From JBCCCJ01 sp039029315 (GTDB lineage Bacteria; Bacteroidota; Bacteroidia; J057), in the NCBI GenBank assembly GCA_039029315.1, contig JBCCGK010000032.1, forward strand, positions 37,603 to 101,602: a stretch of 64,000 nucleotides of DNA, written 5' to 3'. Position 1 is the first letter of the stretch, and each line of letters begins with the position of its first letter. The position numbers and the translations under genes are program-made. Under the pieces are notes generated by a model. That model was not told the origin of the DNA. It did no database searches and worked only from the letters and a program-made list of their open reading frames with translations. Below, one piece after another: positions 31,601 through 37,715 of this stretch.

Positions 31601-31800
31601 ATGAATTCGCCCTAAAAGCCCGGTCAATAACACTAGATCAATCAAAACAAATATTGTCTGATATGGGAGTAAAGCTTCCTAAAGCAATCAATAGTTATTC
31701 AGATTTGGATAATTTCGTAAAAGATTTGGGTGGAAAGCTTTCAGAATCCCAGCTAAATGAATTTTATAATAAAGCCCTTAAACTCACAGAGAAAAACTAA
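22654..31800 (+). CDS. Giant RHS-repeat polymorphic toxin with variable C-terminal tip
   Basis: 3048 residues. In order: signal peptide (1-29); RHS-type N-terminal region; a Cys-rich section (about 600-1355, motifs such as CFDCVYDLNI); a propeller-like insertion (about 1400-1750); YD/RHS repeats (about 1950-2700); and the RHS-associated core near 2702-2746 (GFNGKEKDNE...YDSRLARFLSEDPL). About 300 variable residues follow. The tip contains YYRGTT (Arg2910), TPTSTDP (Ser2931) and LPDEF (Glu2984). This order of Arg, Ser-Thr and Glu recalls ADP-ribosyltransferase toxins, but that call is tentative. G+C falls sharply from about 30.2 kb to the end. It is the last large gene of the operon and is followed by a probable immunity gene. 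Confidence 0.9.
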   Translation: MKTISILSRFVCFCLLTVSITWSNTAFSQNNNPAFNLWFGQQLDPSATSPLIVADEQWSNMQPTSSIPWPFTNISSEAKVIFSMDLDAFQPTAYEAEIVLSIDAHDENLNVQTYSRTLNIAYDPAGGTTFPARSVVSFSDVYYLEIDVTHLTVDGVPVAGSNIENYLQLQGGIKTNRIFTFDRSETSYFTSITPGSVAGKGDIDIHWFDIDGAESYELECVYVNDYGGTITPPVPTAALNYDFSKNATRIHVTGTSYKLSVVSDRGYILLRVRGLGRSPDAPEQRQEGAWSIPESGVIASVQNPAGGVDPGIYVSQAHEPGLNWSFSQNFAENGLKKEVVSYADEGFKVRQTVTKNNTDEKAIIIEPIYDAHGRAVIQPLPVPVDDPLLQFYPNQYLNTDATPQPYSWHDFDLDQANCALNTAPINTSTAAGGYYSPDNPDQEGAQAWLPDAQGYPFSQQKFYPDPRGLVRSQAGPGPHHKLGSDHETNYYYADPSQEELNQVFGTEVGYASQYRKMMVEDPNGQKSISVINSSGQTIMTALVGEAPDNLNPLPNTAPPVTKTINLLNRNEFVKEDHAFVSVTEHLVPEETDHTFTYSFDKAIFDDQCLKEDVCFDCVYDLNILIQDSWGVVKFDHTETISPTSQLDTECNDPTDFDLPATVVTLPTGTYTITKTLTANQEAIHFYLAEYMKPENNTCIKTLDDFVSDYMFEIDFSICDLDYCSYDCLIELGDESTWLANNSGQTSADYDYAMMDCKAECNKTSICESLYNRMLADVSPGGQYALFDAGGPTPTAPDPYSLLNITGTNDLHDPAAPYADPGLGSDYHFQNQTFTYLDPDGSISLVNGVAPKNLPLNEFLLNWQPSWAEELVRLHPEYCIYERCLETRDSKQFDYDLMDINTFDEAVAAGYISGGSVNLISTDPYFLNSSSPGWSKKTAMENAINFSLFNINGDDYSIIDLAIGLANCRDATDATSFFACIASVTDKSCTSDLEWIYYRTLYLSKKNQLEQEILETLACYGVEFPGKESLTPTDDELFGGIDITQDPQSMFNNAQAIATAGITSGCEDICDSYEQYWRTQLLGCSLSPAVEDVIIGHFLDICKESCGDTDYPMGASSVPSPSTSPLQYPSFAEVLKGELNLTSDPFDPDLLTNPALSFDPDCNALLITMPPPYGSSVSGNIGGPSPIMDECACESILLVEKEFNDLEAANNLPTGISNPTDYFEYVHGFPLQTFQSNACDCNNAFLEDGTSWTAGAEWGPLAIAFLNNEEVPIHASIACKACTDCETIAGFFDSYASLDQYDNSHDLIAGLINQELGFNLSYFEYEEFLQQCIAESDLAGCDHTVVQADFVSWINEMTTDGTLVSQGTPLDPYSSFHSSSLYTNDLSCQPLYDAEVLFKREFNVLLYDFTRASNQDYLLLGKNSSDKLLVSRLDAQDAILWTKTFDWGSWKYESESLSFQEMQNGDFLITGIMSNGTDTDVALFRIQSDGTLIWSQKYDHSLFPQRMLGAVELSTGQIMVGYADGGVSTDWHYRTILLKIDASGSMVWAKEFADLGDNVYASNVSQPHFQHISLAPQDGIYLGGMSDEKDALALLRLDTDGVPVWPQSLYFPEFPLYCSSNTFSLITTDDDGLAVMVRNMDDPVDFRTSLFKVDLNGAVQWSHNFVSPASSGYLAQGLVLGDNGDILLPGMTGGINVLDQPSILKVSNLGAPSWHQAQAESHTDILAHKIGTDHFAALLSNRTLEIFMPETGENLPACTNFPETVTPSSIVLAPGNYSAVSTTPGITAAVLSPTFGTAGLNYTSSCGEVLRIQFSDNCGVNCEVILSSDAFPSAVFSQIDNFSNLVVLSPTSFTIVGHIGAQQVNITGSSECLGACEWAELALCNQPVWIEGEPEDDCVENLIALAENQAAQAYSEYLDEVSAEFIENYVEKCLDPTILNEVFEVEFEEHIYQRMLYYYDQAGNLIKTIPPEGVTLLPQSEWATVDAYRNANNSTLHWVPSHTLATKYRYTATNQVYEKISPDGGKMSYWHDNLDRVVVSQDAEQIKNDEYSYLVYGPIGRVIESGVIQSTVPMDLVTANDQTALTAWLTGKPKWEQTFTNYDFISDPNVQSQFKDGQQNLRGRVESVAYKDGHDDSKDVSYFYSYDIHGNVEEFITYYPVLEHLGQQYVKLDYDFDLLNGNVYNIHFQEGQVSHFSYTYEYDEDNRLHEVWASRDGCLWDPLAKYFFYQHGPLARTELGGSLAATDIAYTIQGWVAGVNNTTGRADRDIGKNSYDGGGYYTGQNAVHKYFTQNKFGYAIEYFDGDYVPINQIAQANHFKSDPSNLYTMPTDPAKGLYNGNIAALQFALPDENGVVSTNMYKFQYDQLNRINGQDAYTNPNLESTNSWAGLSSNGDLTTRYGFDKNGNITHLLRNASLSDGAQAMDSMTYFYTPGTNQLKYVHDLIGASDHDGDIDDQDPVTNGDNYVYDDIGNLIQDKAEGIASIEWYQSGKIRQINRTPGHPRPDIEFWYGPNGNRLGKLIKNGDTEDKWERTIYVYSLDGKLIATYKQYYLSAIDFVNANLDNYPSLPSGYAFAEILVLSEYSIYGSSRLGIDHENQVLAVKAFNNGGFQADGSFDKIGSVEILPLEPPINEGSPHIIGKRHFEFSDHRNNVMFVISNLKRQAPNANQTDVQYYVQDVVSGVGYYPYGAEVASRSFGTERYRFGFNGKEKDNEAKGAGAQYDYGFRIYDSRLARFLSEDPLTTSYPWYTPYQFAGNGPIVNLDMDGLEPLDFRWIFGAIRAPFQKVINDFQDWDPAEGFWDGMMGGAEGTIQFIKHDAWQSKTWANLGLTIEEFMLSTSVVQVYETPRVDAFAAAMQDIPNWTTYEWAYAAGNLTFSIGSGLVADKGISSIKKLILISKFTPDPIYYRGTTEGYPGGRSVQRTGVTPTSTDPVVSTLYAIESSKHGNPVIYFARKSDIGDVETFGANLAHDLEVGLGMLPDEFALKARSITLDQSKQILSDMGVKLPKAINSYSDLDNFVKDLGGKLSESQLNEFYNKALKLTEKN

Positions 31801-31818
31801 ATAATAAGATCATTAAGT

Positions 31819-32187
31819 ATGTTAAAGACAATTAATATTCTAGGCAGATATTCTTCTAAATCTTTTTCCAATGTATTTGTCTCAAAAATTGAAATTTCTG
31901 AAGATGTTTTCCTTTTCATTTCGGGGTTTTCAGAATTTGATATCGAGTTAGGCCAAGTATTCTCGAAAGCAGCTAAACAAGGAAGCACCATATTTGAGCA
32001 GGACTTTGAGGCTAAATTAGTCCTGGTGAGAGATTCCTTTGGAAATAAGTTAGACTTTATAGAAACTGGATGGAGAACAATCGTTGGTTTTCGTTTTTTG
32101 GGGGATATCCCTTTGACTCTAAAAAATTTACCATTTATTCAGAGTTTCAATGATTGGGAGTACAAAGTAATGCTTTATTCGACATAA
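31819..32187 (+). CDS. Probable immunity protein for the RHS toxin tip
   Basis: 122 residues, no signal peptide, no family I recognise. It starts 18 bp after the RHS gene and is transcribed with it. Its base composition is as A+T-rich as the toxin tip (a hand-counted 60-base line at 32041 has 20 G+C). Small cytoplasmic orphan genes in this position normally encode the cognate antitoxin or immunity protein of polymorphic toxins. A strong terminator follows at 32323. The role is inferred from context, not from motifs. Confidence 0.65.
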   Translation: MLKTINILGRYSSKSFSNVFVSKIEISEDVFLFISGFSEFDIELGQVFSKAAKQGSTIFEQDFEAKLVLVRDSFGNKLDFIETGWRTIVGFRFLGDIPLTLKNLPFIQSFNDWEYKVMLYST

Positions 32188-32322
32188 TTAGATCAAATCA
32201 GTCCCAACATGAATTCTTGGCCATTACAGTCCCATAGAGGATATAGATCTTCGTCCAAGTCTTGAATAGATATTTATAAATCAAAGATACAATCTTCTGG
32301 AATCTTTTAGTTACCCCCCAAA

Positions 32323-32353
32323 AGCCGCAGGCCTCCCTGCGGCTCTTTTTTTT
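32323..32353 (+). terminator. Rho-independent terminator ending the RHS operon
   Basis: A perfect 9-bp stem (AGCCGCAGG at 32323-32331; CCTGCGGCT at 32336-32344) is closed by a 4-base loop and followed, after one C, by eight T residues. It sits 135 bp after the immunity gene and 60 bp before the bestrophin-like gene, marking the operon end. Confidence 0.88.
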
Positions 32354-32413
32354 CCAAAGAGATGCTTAATTTGCCGGGGAAAACAATCAACTCCTGAATC
32401 GCAAGAACGAATC

Positions 32414-33469
32414 ATGTTTGTAAGAAAAAACTTCTCTCTTCGTGGCCTCATGATCTTCTCGGGGGGGCATCTGGTCTGGATGACTGCCTGGGCTACCATC
32501 GTAGCGGCCTATTTTACCTTCACCCATCATGCGGATTTCCGCATTCCCTGGCTGCCTATCTCACTGATTGGTACAGCAGTAGCCTTCTATGTCGGTTTCA
32601 AAAACAACAGCGCCTATGACCGGCTCTGGGAAGCACGCAAAATCTGGGGGGCCATCGTCAACAGTAGCCGCATGTGGGCCACAACCGCCAAGGCCTTTGT
32701 CAATGATCAAACCAGCGCTGTCGCTGTCTCAACTGGCGAATTGGCCATCATCCATAAGGATCTTCTCTATCGACATATCGCCTGGTTATATGCCTTGAGA
32801 AGTCAATTGTTGATTCCCACACCCTGGGAGCATATTAATCAGAACAGGTTGATCCGAATGACCACCAAGAAGCGAATGAAACAATTCGGGGTGGGTCTGC
32901 TCCATGACGGCACAACAGAAGAACAACTCAGCCGCTACCTGGAAAAAAACGAAATGGAAACGGTCATCAATTTCCAAAACACAGCTACCCAGATCATCGA
33001 CAATCAATCCCAACGACTCAAAGAGTTACGTGCACAAGGATTGATCGATGATTTTCGCCATATGGAACTGCAAAATATCCTGAATGATTTCTACACCCAT
33101 CAGGGCAAGTGCGAGCGCATCAAGAAATTCCCTCTGCCCAGACAGTATGGTGGCATGAGCTTCATCTTTGTCGGGATATTCATCTTTTTGCTGCCTTTTG
33201 GACTGGTATCCGAATTCGTCAGTCTGGCAGAAGGCACAGCTCTCGAAGGATTTGGCGGCTGGCTGTCGATTCCATTTACGGTTCTGGTCAGCTGGATATA
33301 TTTAGTCATGGAGCTGGTGGGAGACTATAGCGAAAATCCATTCGAAGGCATGGGCAATGACATCCCGATGTTGGCCTTGTGTCGCACGATCGAGATTGAC
33401 CTGAAAGAGATGTTGGGAGAGAAAGATTTGCCTCCAAAAATCCAGTCGGTGAATGGAGTATTGATGTAA
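32414..33469 (+). CDS. Bestrophin-family chloride channel-like membrane protein
   Basis: 351 residues matching the bacterial bestrophin/UPF0187 layout. It has an early RKNFSLRGLMIF segment, paired helices (VWMTAWATIVAAYF; ISLIGTAVAFYVGFKNNSAYDRLWEARKIWGAIVN), a central cytoplasmic helical part and late helices (MSFIFVGIFIFLLPFGLV; FTVLVSWIYLVMELVGDYSENPFEG). The NSAYDRLWEAR and D.SENPFEG motifs are family hallmarks. Bacterial members form pentameric ion channels in the inner membrane. It starts 60 bp after the RHS operon terminator and so is probably transcribed separately. Confidence 0.92.
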   Translation: MFVRKNFSLRGLMIFSGGHLVWMTAWATIVAAYFTFTHHADFRIPWLPISLIGTAVAFYVGFKNNSAYDRLWEARKIWGAIVNSSRMWATTAKAFVNDQTSAVAVSTGELAIIHKDLLYRHIAWLYALRSQLLIPTPWEHINQNRLIRMTTKKRMKQFGVGLLHDGTTEEQLSRYLEKNEMETVINFQNTATQIIDNQSQRLKELRAQGLIDDFRHMELQNILNDFYTHQGKCERIKKFPLPRQYGGMSFIFVGIFIFLLPFGLVSEFVSLAEGTALEGFGGWLSIPFTVLVSWIYLVMELVGDYSENPFEGMGNDIPMLALCRTIEIDLKEMLGEKDLPPKIQSVNGVLM

Positions 33470-33600
33470 GCGGGGTTTGGGGGAATAGGGGGAATGATGA
33501 ATTCTTTCAAAATATTTGTACCAAACAAGCGGGCTGGTCGAAAATCCGCGGGGAGGATGGCATGTGGGTAGGCCTTGGTTGGGATTTTCTTGATTTTTGC

Positions 33601-33671
33601 GCAACTTTTTATCAAGAGCACGAAGTACATGAATGCCTTTGAAAAGCTGTGGACCATGAATAAAAAGTTGC
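33601..33671. repeat. 12-bp inverted repeat flanking 47 bp
   Basis: GCAACTTTTTAT at 33601-33612 is repeated in inverted orientation at 33660-33671. The right arm is also the start of the tandem repeat that follows. It could fold in RNA from either strand; its role is unknown. Confidence 0.5.
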
Positions 33672-33787
33672 AATAGGATTAAAAAAACCCCGAATAACTT
33701 CCCCAAAAAAGTTGCTATAGGATTAAAAAAACCCCAAATAACTTCCCAAAAAAGCTGCAATAGAAATAAAAACCCCGAATAATCTCC
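33662..33787. repeat. Three tandem copies of a ~43-bp unit
   Basis: Units at 33662-33704, 33705-33747 and 33748-33787 each run A-tract, GTTGC/GCTGC, AATAG, A-tract, CCCC, AATAACTTCC. Copies 1 and 2 differ at only a few positions; copy 3 is three bases shorter and more diverged. There are no spacers, so it is not a CRISPR array. The repeats fill part of the 526-bp gap after the bestrophin-like gene, in which I see no gene. Confidence 0.75.
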
Positions 33788-33853
33788 AGTCAATAACAAG
33801 ATCCACACCAACTGGAGACAACATACGAACACAAGCCAAATTCTGGCCTAGGT

Positions 33854-33990
33854 AAGTAAGGGGACACAATTAAATTGTAGGATCTTGGTCCTCCTCCAAC
33901 CCCCTCCAAAGGGGGAAATAGTTGATTTCTGGCCTTGTGGGTTGATGTCTCCCGCTGGCGGGAGAGCGAGAGGGTGGAAGACGATTGTCA
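33854..33990. repeat. Dispersed intergenic repeat, copy A
   Basis: Contains AAGTAAGGGGACAC (33854-33867) and a 54-bp block (33900-33953) that recurs at 38855-38908 with few differences. The block ends in TTGATGTCTCCC, and a CCCGC-TGG-CGGG hairpin follows. The GGGGACAC motif is often seen in REP-like elements linked to TnpA-REP transposases; that link is inference. Confidence 0.6.
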
Positions 33991-33995
33991 AATAT

Positions 33996-35198
33996 TCATT
34001 TGTCTAAATACTTAAGCATTCGTTCCAGCGCGACATAAGAGGATTCACCCGCTCCGTGAACAGTTGCATCACTCTCGGCATATGCCTCTCCCGAGAAGTA
34101 GACTTTGTTGTCCAGTGGCTGCCGGAGAATGTCCATCAGGCTATAATCTGCATGATGTGAGTAAGAACCCAGGATATATGGCTCCTTGGACCAATTCTGA
34201 ATGACATGATTCATATAGGTAGCGGAGGCTTTTCCATCAAACATCTCATCCAATTCTCCCAGAATGGTCTGGATGATCTCATCATCGGATTTCAGGTCCA
34301 CATATCTGTTGGCTGATTCCCCGACATTGAAGAGTGCCAGGATATTACGGTCAGACTCTTTTCGATAGGCGGCATCATAGAAGATTTTTTCACCTGAGGT
34401 CCCTCCCAAAAAAGCAGATAGCCCTCCATCATAGACCAAATCGGGAAAAAATTTCTCCGAAAACTCCATAAAGACCTTGATTCCCGCTGGCATGTCCACG
34501 GCTTGAATGGCCTGGGCTTTGTCTGCTGGCATCGCTGGTTCAAATGTGATAAGCTGCTGTTTGAGGATATTGATCGGAACGGTGAGCAAGACCTTATCTG
34601 CCGTGAATGTTTCCTGCTTGGCAGAAGTGAGTACCACCTTGTCTCCTGAATAATCGATGGTCGTTACAGCTGTATCATAGCGAATCTTATCGGCAATATT
34701 GGGCACAATATGCTGCTCAAAGAAATCGTACCAGGTGGTATTCTTGAATTTGTATTCGCTATAAAAATTCGAAAACACCTTTCGCCTTTTCAGTTGTTGA
34801 TTTTTCCAGAAATAAATATCCGGGCTATAAACAATCGTGTCAATAGAAGCCTGCTTATTCGGGTCCTGCAACAGTCTCGAAAAAACGGCCAAATCTGTAT
34901 GAATCCATTCTGCCCCAAGATCTATGGGAAAATCTGCAAAGCCTTCGATCTTTTTTACCCGGCCTCCATATGCAGCAGAAGCTTCCAGGATCTCAAAGTC
35001 GATCCCCTGTTTTTGAAGAATATGACCCGCTACGAGTCCAGCAGCTCCCGCCCCGACGATGAGTACCTTACCAGAAAAATTCACTCCTGTAGCGGGAAAA
35101 ATAGGGTCTTCTGATTTGCAGGAGGACATCAATAAGGAGAGAAAAGGAAGCCCCATTCCCAGGGCTGTGCAGTTTTTCAGGAAGTCTTGTCTATTCAT
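33996..35198 (-). CDS. FAD-dependent flavin monoamine oxidase-like protein, secreted or lipid-anchored
   Basis: 400 residues. The N-terminus (MNRQDFLKNCTALGMGLPFLSLLMSSC) looks like an export signal with a possible lipobox and a weak Tat flavour. An FAD-binding Rossmann motif follows (VLIVGAGAAGLVAGHIL), then the GGRV and DLGAEWIH motifs of amine oxidases. A C-terminal FAD segment (KVYFSGEAYAESDATVHGAGESS) closes the fold. Family enzymes oxidise amines or amino acids with release of H2O2; the substrate is unknown. At 400 residues it is somewhat short for the family, but both FAD motifs are intact. Confidence 0.87.
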   Translation of the reverse strand: MNRQDFLKNCTALGMGLPFLSLLMSSCKSEDPIFPATGVNFSGKVLIVGAGAAGLVAGHILQKQGIDFEILEASAAYGGRVKKIEGFADFPIDLGAEWIHTDLAVFSRLLQDPNKQASIDTIVYSPDIYFWKNQQLKRRKVFSNFYSEYKFKNTTWYDFFEQHIVPNIADKIRYDTAVTTIDYSGDKVVLTSAKQETFTADKVLLTVPINILKQQLITFEPAMPADKAQAIQAVDMPAGIKVFMEFSEKFFPDLVYDGGLSAFLGGTSGEKIFYDAAYRKESDRNILALFNVGESANRYVDLKSDDEIIQTILGELDEMFDGKASATYMNHVIQNWSKEPYILGSYSHHADYSLMDILRQPLDNKVYFSGEAYAESDATVHGAGESSYVALERMLKYLDK

Positions 35199-35260
35199 GA
35201 GAAGAAGGATTTGCGTTCATTTGTTGAATGATGGGGAAAGATAGAGATCTGCCAAATGGC

Positions 35261-35806
35261 TCATCGTGCATACCAGTTGAGGCCGATTTCGACCATCAAG
35301 GTGGGAGTTGGGGAATCAGTAGAGGTCAAGCGCGCTCCAATAGAAGGTTTAAGGTACCAGCCCAGCTTCGGTCCGATTGACCGACCATATTCATAGCCGA
35401 GTGTTGGTACAAGATAGGTGTTGCGTTCTCTTTTCTGACTTATTCTCTCCCCATTCCCCAAGGCAGTGGTCTCTGATAGCAGACGTGATTGTGCCAACAC
35501 TCCCACGCCAAGGGAGAAGGCGGAATAAGCGCCGGGTTTATTCCCTTGCCGGGATCGGCCAAGGGCAAGCTGTAGCATCCAATTTCGATCATTTCCAGGA
35601 CGCGCAAAAAAGCCCAACTGAGGGCGAAGCAGAAAGACATTGTCTGCGCTTTCAATCAGGGGAATGGCTGTTCCAATTGCCAACCCGGGCTGGAAGCCAA
35701 ATTGACTGAAATAGGCAACAGACAAAGGAGCGTGATTGGAAGTCTCTTGCCCATACAGACAGACAACAGAGAGGAGCCATAGACTTGTGATACATACATG
35801 CTTCAT
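35261..35806 (-). CDS. Secreted beta-barrel-like protein of unknown function
   Basis: 181 residues from the ATG at 35806, which begins a signal peptide (MKHVCITSLWLLSVVCLYGQ). The mature part has alternating strands with Gly and aromatic residues (FGFQPGLAIGTAIPL, LLRPQLGFFARPG, YLKPSIGARLTS, LMVEIGLNWYAR), as in small outer-membrane barrels. I recognise no family. The frame is open 30 codons further upstream, but that stretch is polar and is probably not translated. It lies 62 bp upstream of the amine-oxidase start on the same strand; a shared transcript is possible. Confidence 0.68.
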   Translation of the reverse strand: MKHVCITSLWLLSVVCLYGQETSNHAPLSVAYFSQFGFQPGLAIGTAIPLIESADNVFLLRPQLGFFARPGNDRNWMLQLALGRSRQGNKPGAYSAFSLGVGVLAQSRLLSETTALGNGERISQKRERNTYLVPTLGYEYGRSIGPKLGWYLKPSIGARLTSTDSPTPTLMVEIGLNWYAR

Positions 35807-36043
35807 GATCAAAAGACAATCAAATGCGTCCATACACCTATAAGGAAGAAATATTTTTGAAGAAAATAGAGATTTTTCAGAAAATTCACCTCCCAATCAG
35901 CTTGTATAAATCATTTCTTCCGAAATAAGAAAATTCCTCTTGTTAAATCTTGCTTTTCCTTCCGATATAAGGGGATATTCCATGGATTATGCTAGCTTTG
36001 TTTTTTCGTTTTCTCTTCTTCTGAGATAGGCAACGCTTACCCC

Positions 36044-37384
36044 ATGGACAAAAGCAATTCGTTTGGCACAGAGCCGCTTCCAAAACTCCTCCGGCAACAA
36101 GCCATCCCAGCCTCCATAGGAATTTTGATTTTGTCCATTTATGGAATCATAGACACCATTTTTGTTGGGCGATGGGTGGGGTCCAATGGAATTGCAGCGA
36201 TTACGGTGGTCATGCCCATTACCTTTCTCATTGCTTCTATTGGGATGTCTATCGGAGTAGGTGGAGCATCCATCATCAGTCGCGCGCTGGGAGAAGGCAA
36301 GCCCAACAAGGCATTCCGGGCTTTTGGCAATCAGATGATGCTGACGGGAACCCTTGCAATCCTCATGGGGGTGTTGGGATTTATCTTCATGGATCAGGTT
36401 CTCTTTGCATTTGGAGGAAAAGGCGGAGTTCTTCAGCCAGCCAGAGAATATTTTGAAATCCTCTTGTATGGCGTTCCTTTTTTGGCATGGGCCATGATGA
36501 GCAACAATGTCATACGGGCTGTTGGCTTCCCACGCGTAGCCATGTTTACCCTGATCACACCAGCCATTGCCAATATCATTCTCGATCCCATTTTTATTGT
36601 GGGGCTGGATATGGGGATCAAAGGAGCTGCCTGGGCAACGACCATTTCCTATATTGCCAGTGCCACCTATGCGACCTGGTTTTTTGTTTCTGGCAAATCT
36701 GACCTCAAACTCAGCACAGATCATTTGGCACCGGACTGGCCCATCATTCGGGAGATTGCTTCCATTGGGTCTGTTACCCTGGCGCGGCAGGGGACTATCA
36801 GTGTTCTCTCTATCGTCCTGAACAATTCCCTCTTTGCCTATGGAGGAGAATTGGCCTTGTCTGTCTATGGCATCATCAATCGTCTGATGATGTTCCTGAA
36901 CTTTCCTGTTCTTGGAATTACGCAGGGATTCGTTCCGATCGTGGGCTATAATTTTGGGGCCAAGCTTTTCGATCGGGTCAAAGGCATCATCAATCTATCT
37001 ATCCGCTCAGCAAGCATTATTGCTTTGGGAATTTTTGCCCTCATCATGATTTTTACCAGGCCGCTGGTAGGAATATTCACCAGTGATGTGCAGTTGATCA
37101 CAGAAACCGTTCCTGCCATCCGCATGGCCTTTTTGGCCACCCCTCTCCTCGCCATCAGCCTGCTGGGCAGTGCCTATTTTCAAGCCATTGGGAAGGCATT
37201 GCCAGCCTTGTTGCTCGCGCTGACCAAGCAAGGATTTTTCCTCATTCCTCTTGTCCTATTGCTTCCATTATTGTTTGATCTGACAGGTGTATGGATTGCC
37301 TTTCCGATTGCGGATATGGGCGCTGCTGCGATTAGTTATTATTATTTGAGAAAAAGTACTCAATCCACCTTGACCAATGTCTGA
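36044..37384 (+). CDS. MATE-family multidrug/metabolite efflux transporter
   Basis: 446 residues with about 12 hydrophobic helices in two homologous halves. The first half begins LPKLLRQQAIPASIGILILSIYGIIDTIFVGRWVGSNG, with the family-typical DTIFVG and GGASIISRALGEG. The second starts at SIGSVTLARQGTISVLSIVLNN and contains GFVPIVGYNFGA. MATE carriers exchange Na+ or H+ for drugs or metabolites across the inner membrane. The 3' end overlaps the Rof-like gene by 8 bp, so the two are co-translated. Confidence 0.93.
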   Translation: MDKSNSFGTEPLPKLLRQQAIPASIGILILSIYGIIDTIFVGRWVGSNGIAAITVVMPITFLIASIGMSIGVGGASIISRALGEGKPNKAFRAFGNQMMLTGTLAILMGVLGFIFMDQVLFAFGGKGGVLQPAREYFEILLYGVPFLAWAMMSNNVIRAVGFPRVAMFTLITPAIANIILDPIFIVGLDMGIKGAAWATTISYIASATYATWFFVSGKSDLKLSTDHLAPDWPIIREIASIGSVTLARQGTISVLSIVLNNSLFAYGGELALSVYGIINRLMMFLNFPVLGITQGFVPIVGYNFGAKLFDRVKGIINLSIRSASIIALGIFALIMIFTRPLVGIFTSDVQLITETVPAIRMAFLATPLLAISLLGSAYFQAIGKALPALLLALTKQGFFLIPLVLLLPLLFDLTGVWIAFPIADMGAAAISYYYLRKSTQSTLTNV

Positions 37385-37625
37385 CTATCGTCCGATCGAT
37401 TGCAACTATTACGACAAGATTGAGGAGACCATCATTCTCAAAAAAATAGTCTTGATCGAATATCAAGCTGAATCTGGCCAATCTATTCAGATCACAAGCA
37501 GGATTATCGATACGCTTACAGTTCACAAGGAGGAGTTCATCATCTTGCCTGATCAGAAGCGCATGCGCATGGATAAGATCATCGCAATAGATGGGGATAC
37601 AGCACCTGGAACCCGACATTGTTAG
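37377..37625 (+). CDS. Rof/YaeO-like Rho-binding antiterminator
   Basis: 82 residues. The N-terminus DYRPIDCNYYDKIEE is the hallmark of the Rof family, followed by small-barrel strands (KKIVLIEYQ, ITSRIIDTLTV, EEFIILPD). In E. coli, Rof binds the RNA site of Rho and blocks termination. The gene starts inside the last codons of the MATE gene (8-bp overlap), an uncommon partner, so it may answer the same signal. Bacteroidota members of this family are poorly studied; antiterminator function is inferred by similarity. Confidence 0.75.
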   Translation: MSDYRPIDCNYYDKIEETIILKKIVLIEYQAESGQSIQITSRIIDTLTVHKEEFIILPDQKRMRMDKIIAIDGDTAPGTRHC

Positions 37626-37715
37626 GCACCCAAGGGGGAAATGGATGCAGCATTCAGGCATCACGGCATTCCCTCCTTATCTCATACATTCCTTACTCCT
37701 TTCAGGATCGTCTTA

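Noticed and set aside
33662..33787. Possible CRISPR array
   Set aside because: The copies abut with no unique spacers, are imperfect, and there are no cas genes.
33302..33832. 176-codon minus-strand ORF
   Set aside because: It is antisense to the bestrophin gene at one end and made of the tandem repeat at the other; the hydrophobic residues are a translation of the A-tract repeats.
35987..36724. 245-codon minus-strand ORF
   Set aside because: Antisense to the MATE gene; polar, low-complexity composition with no motif.
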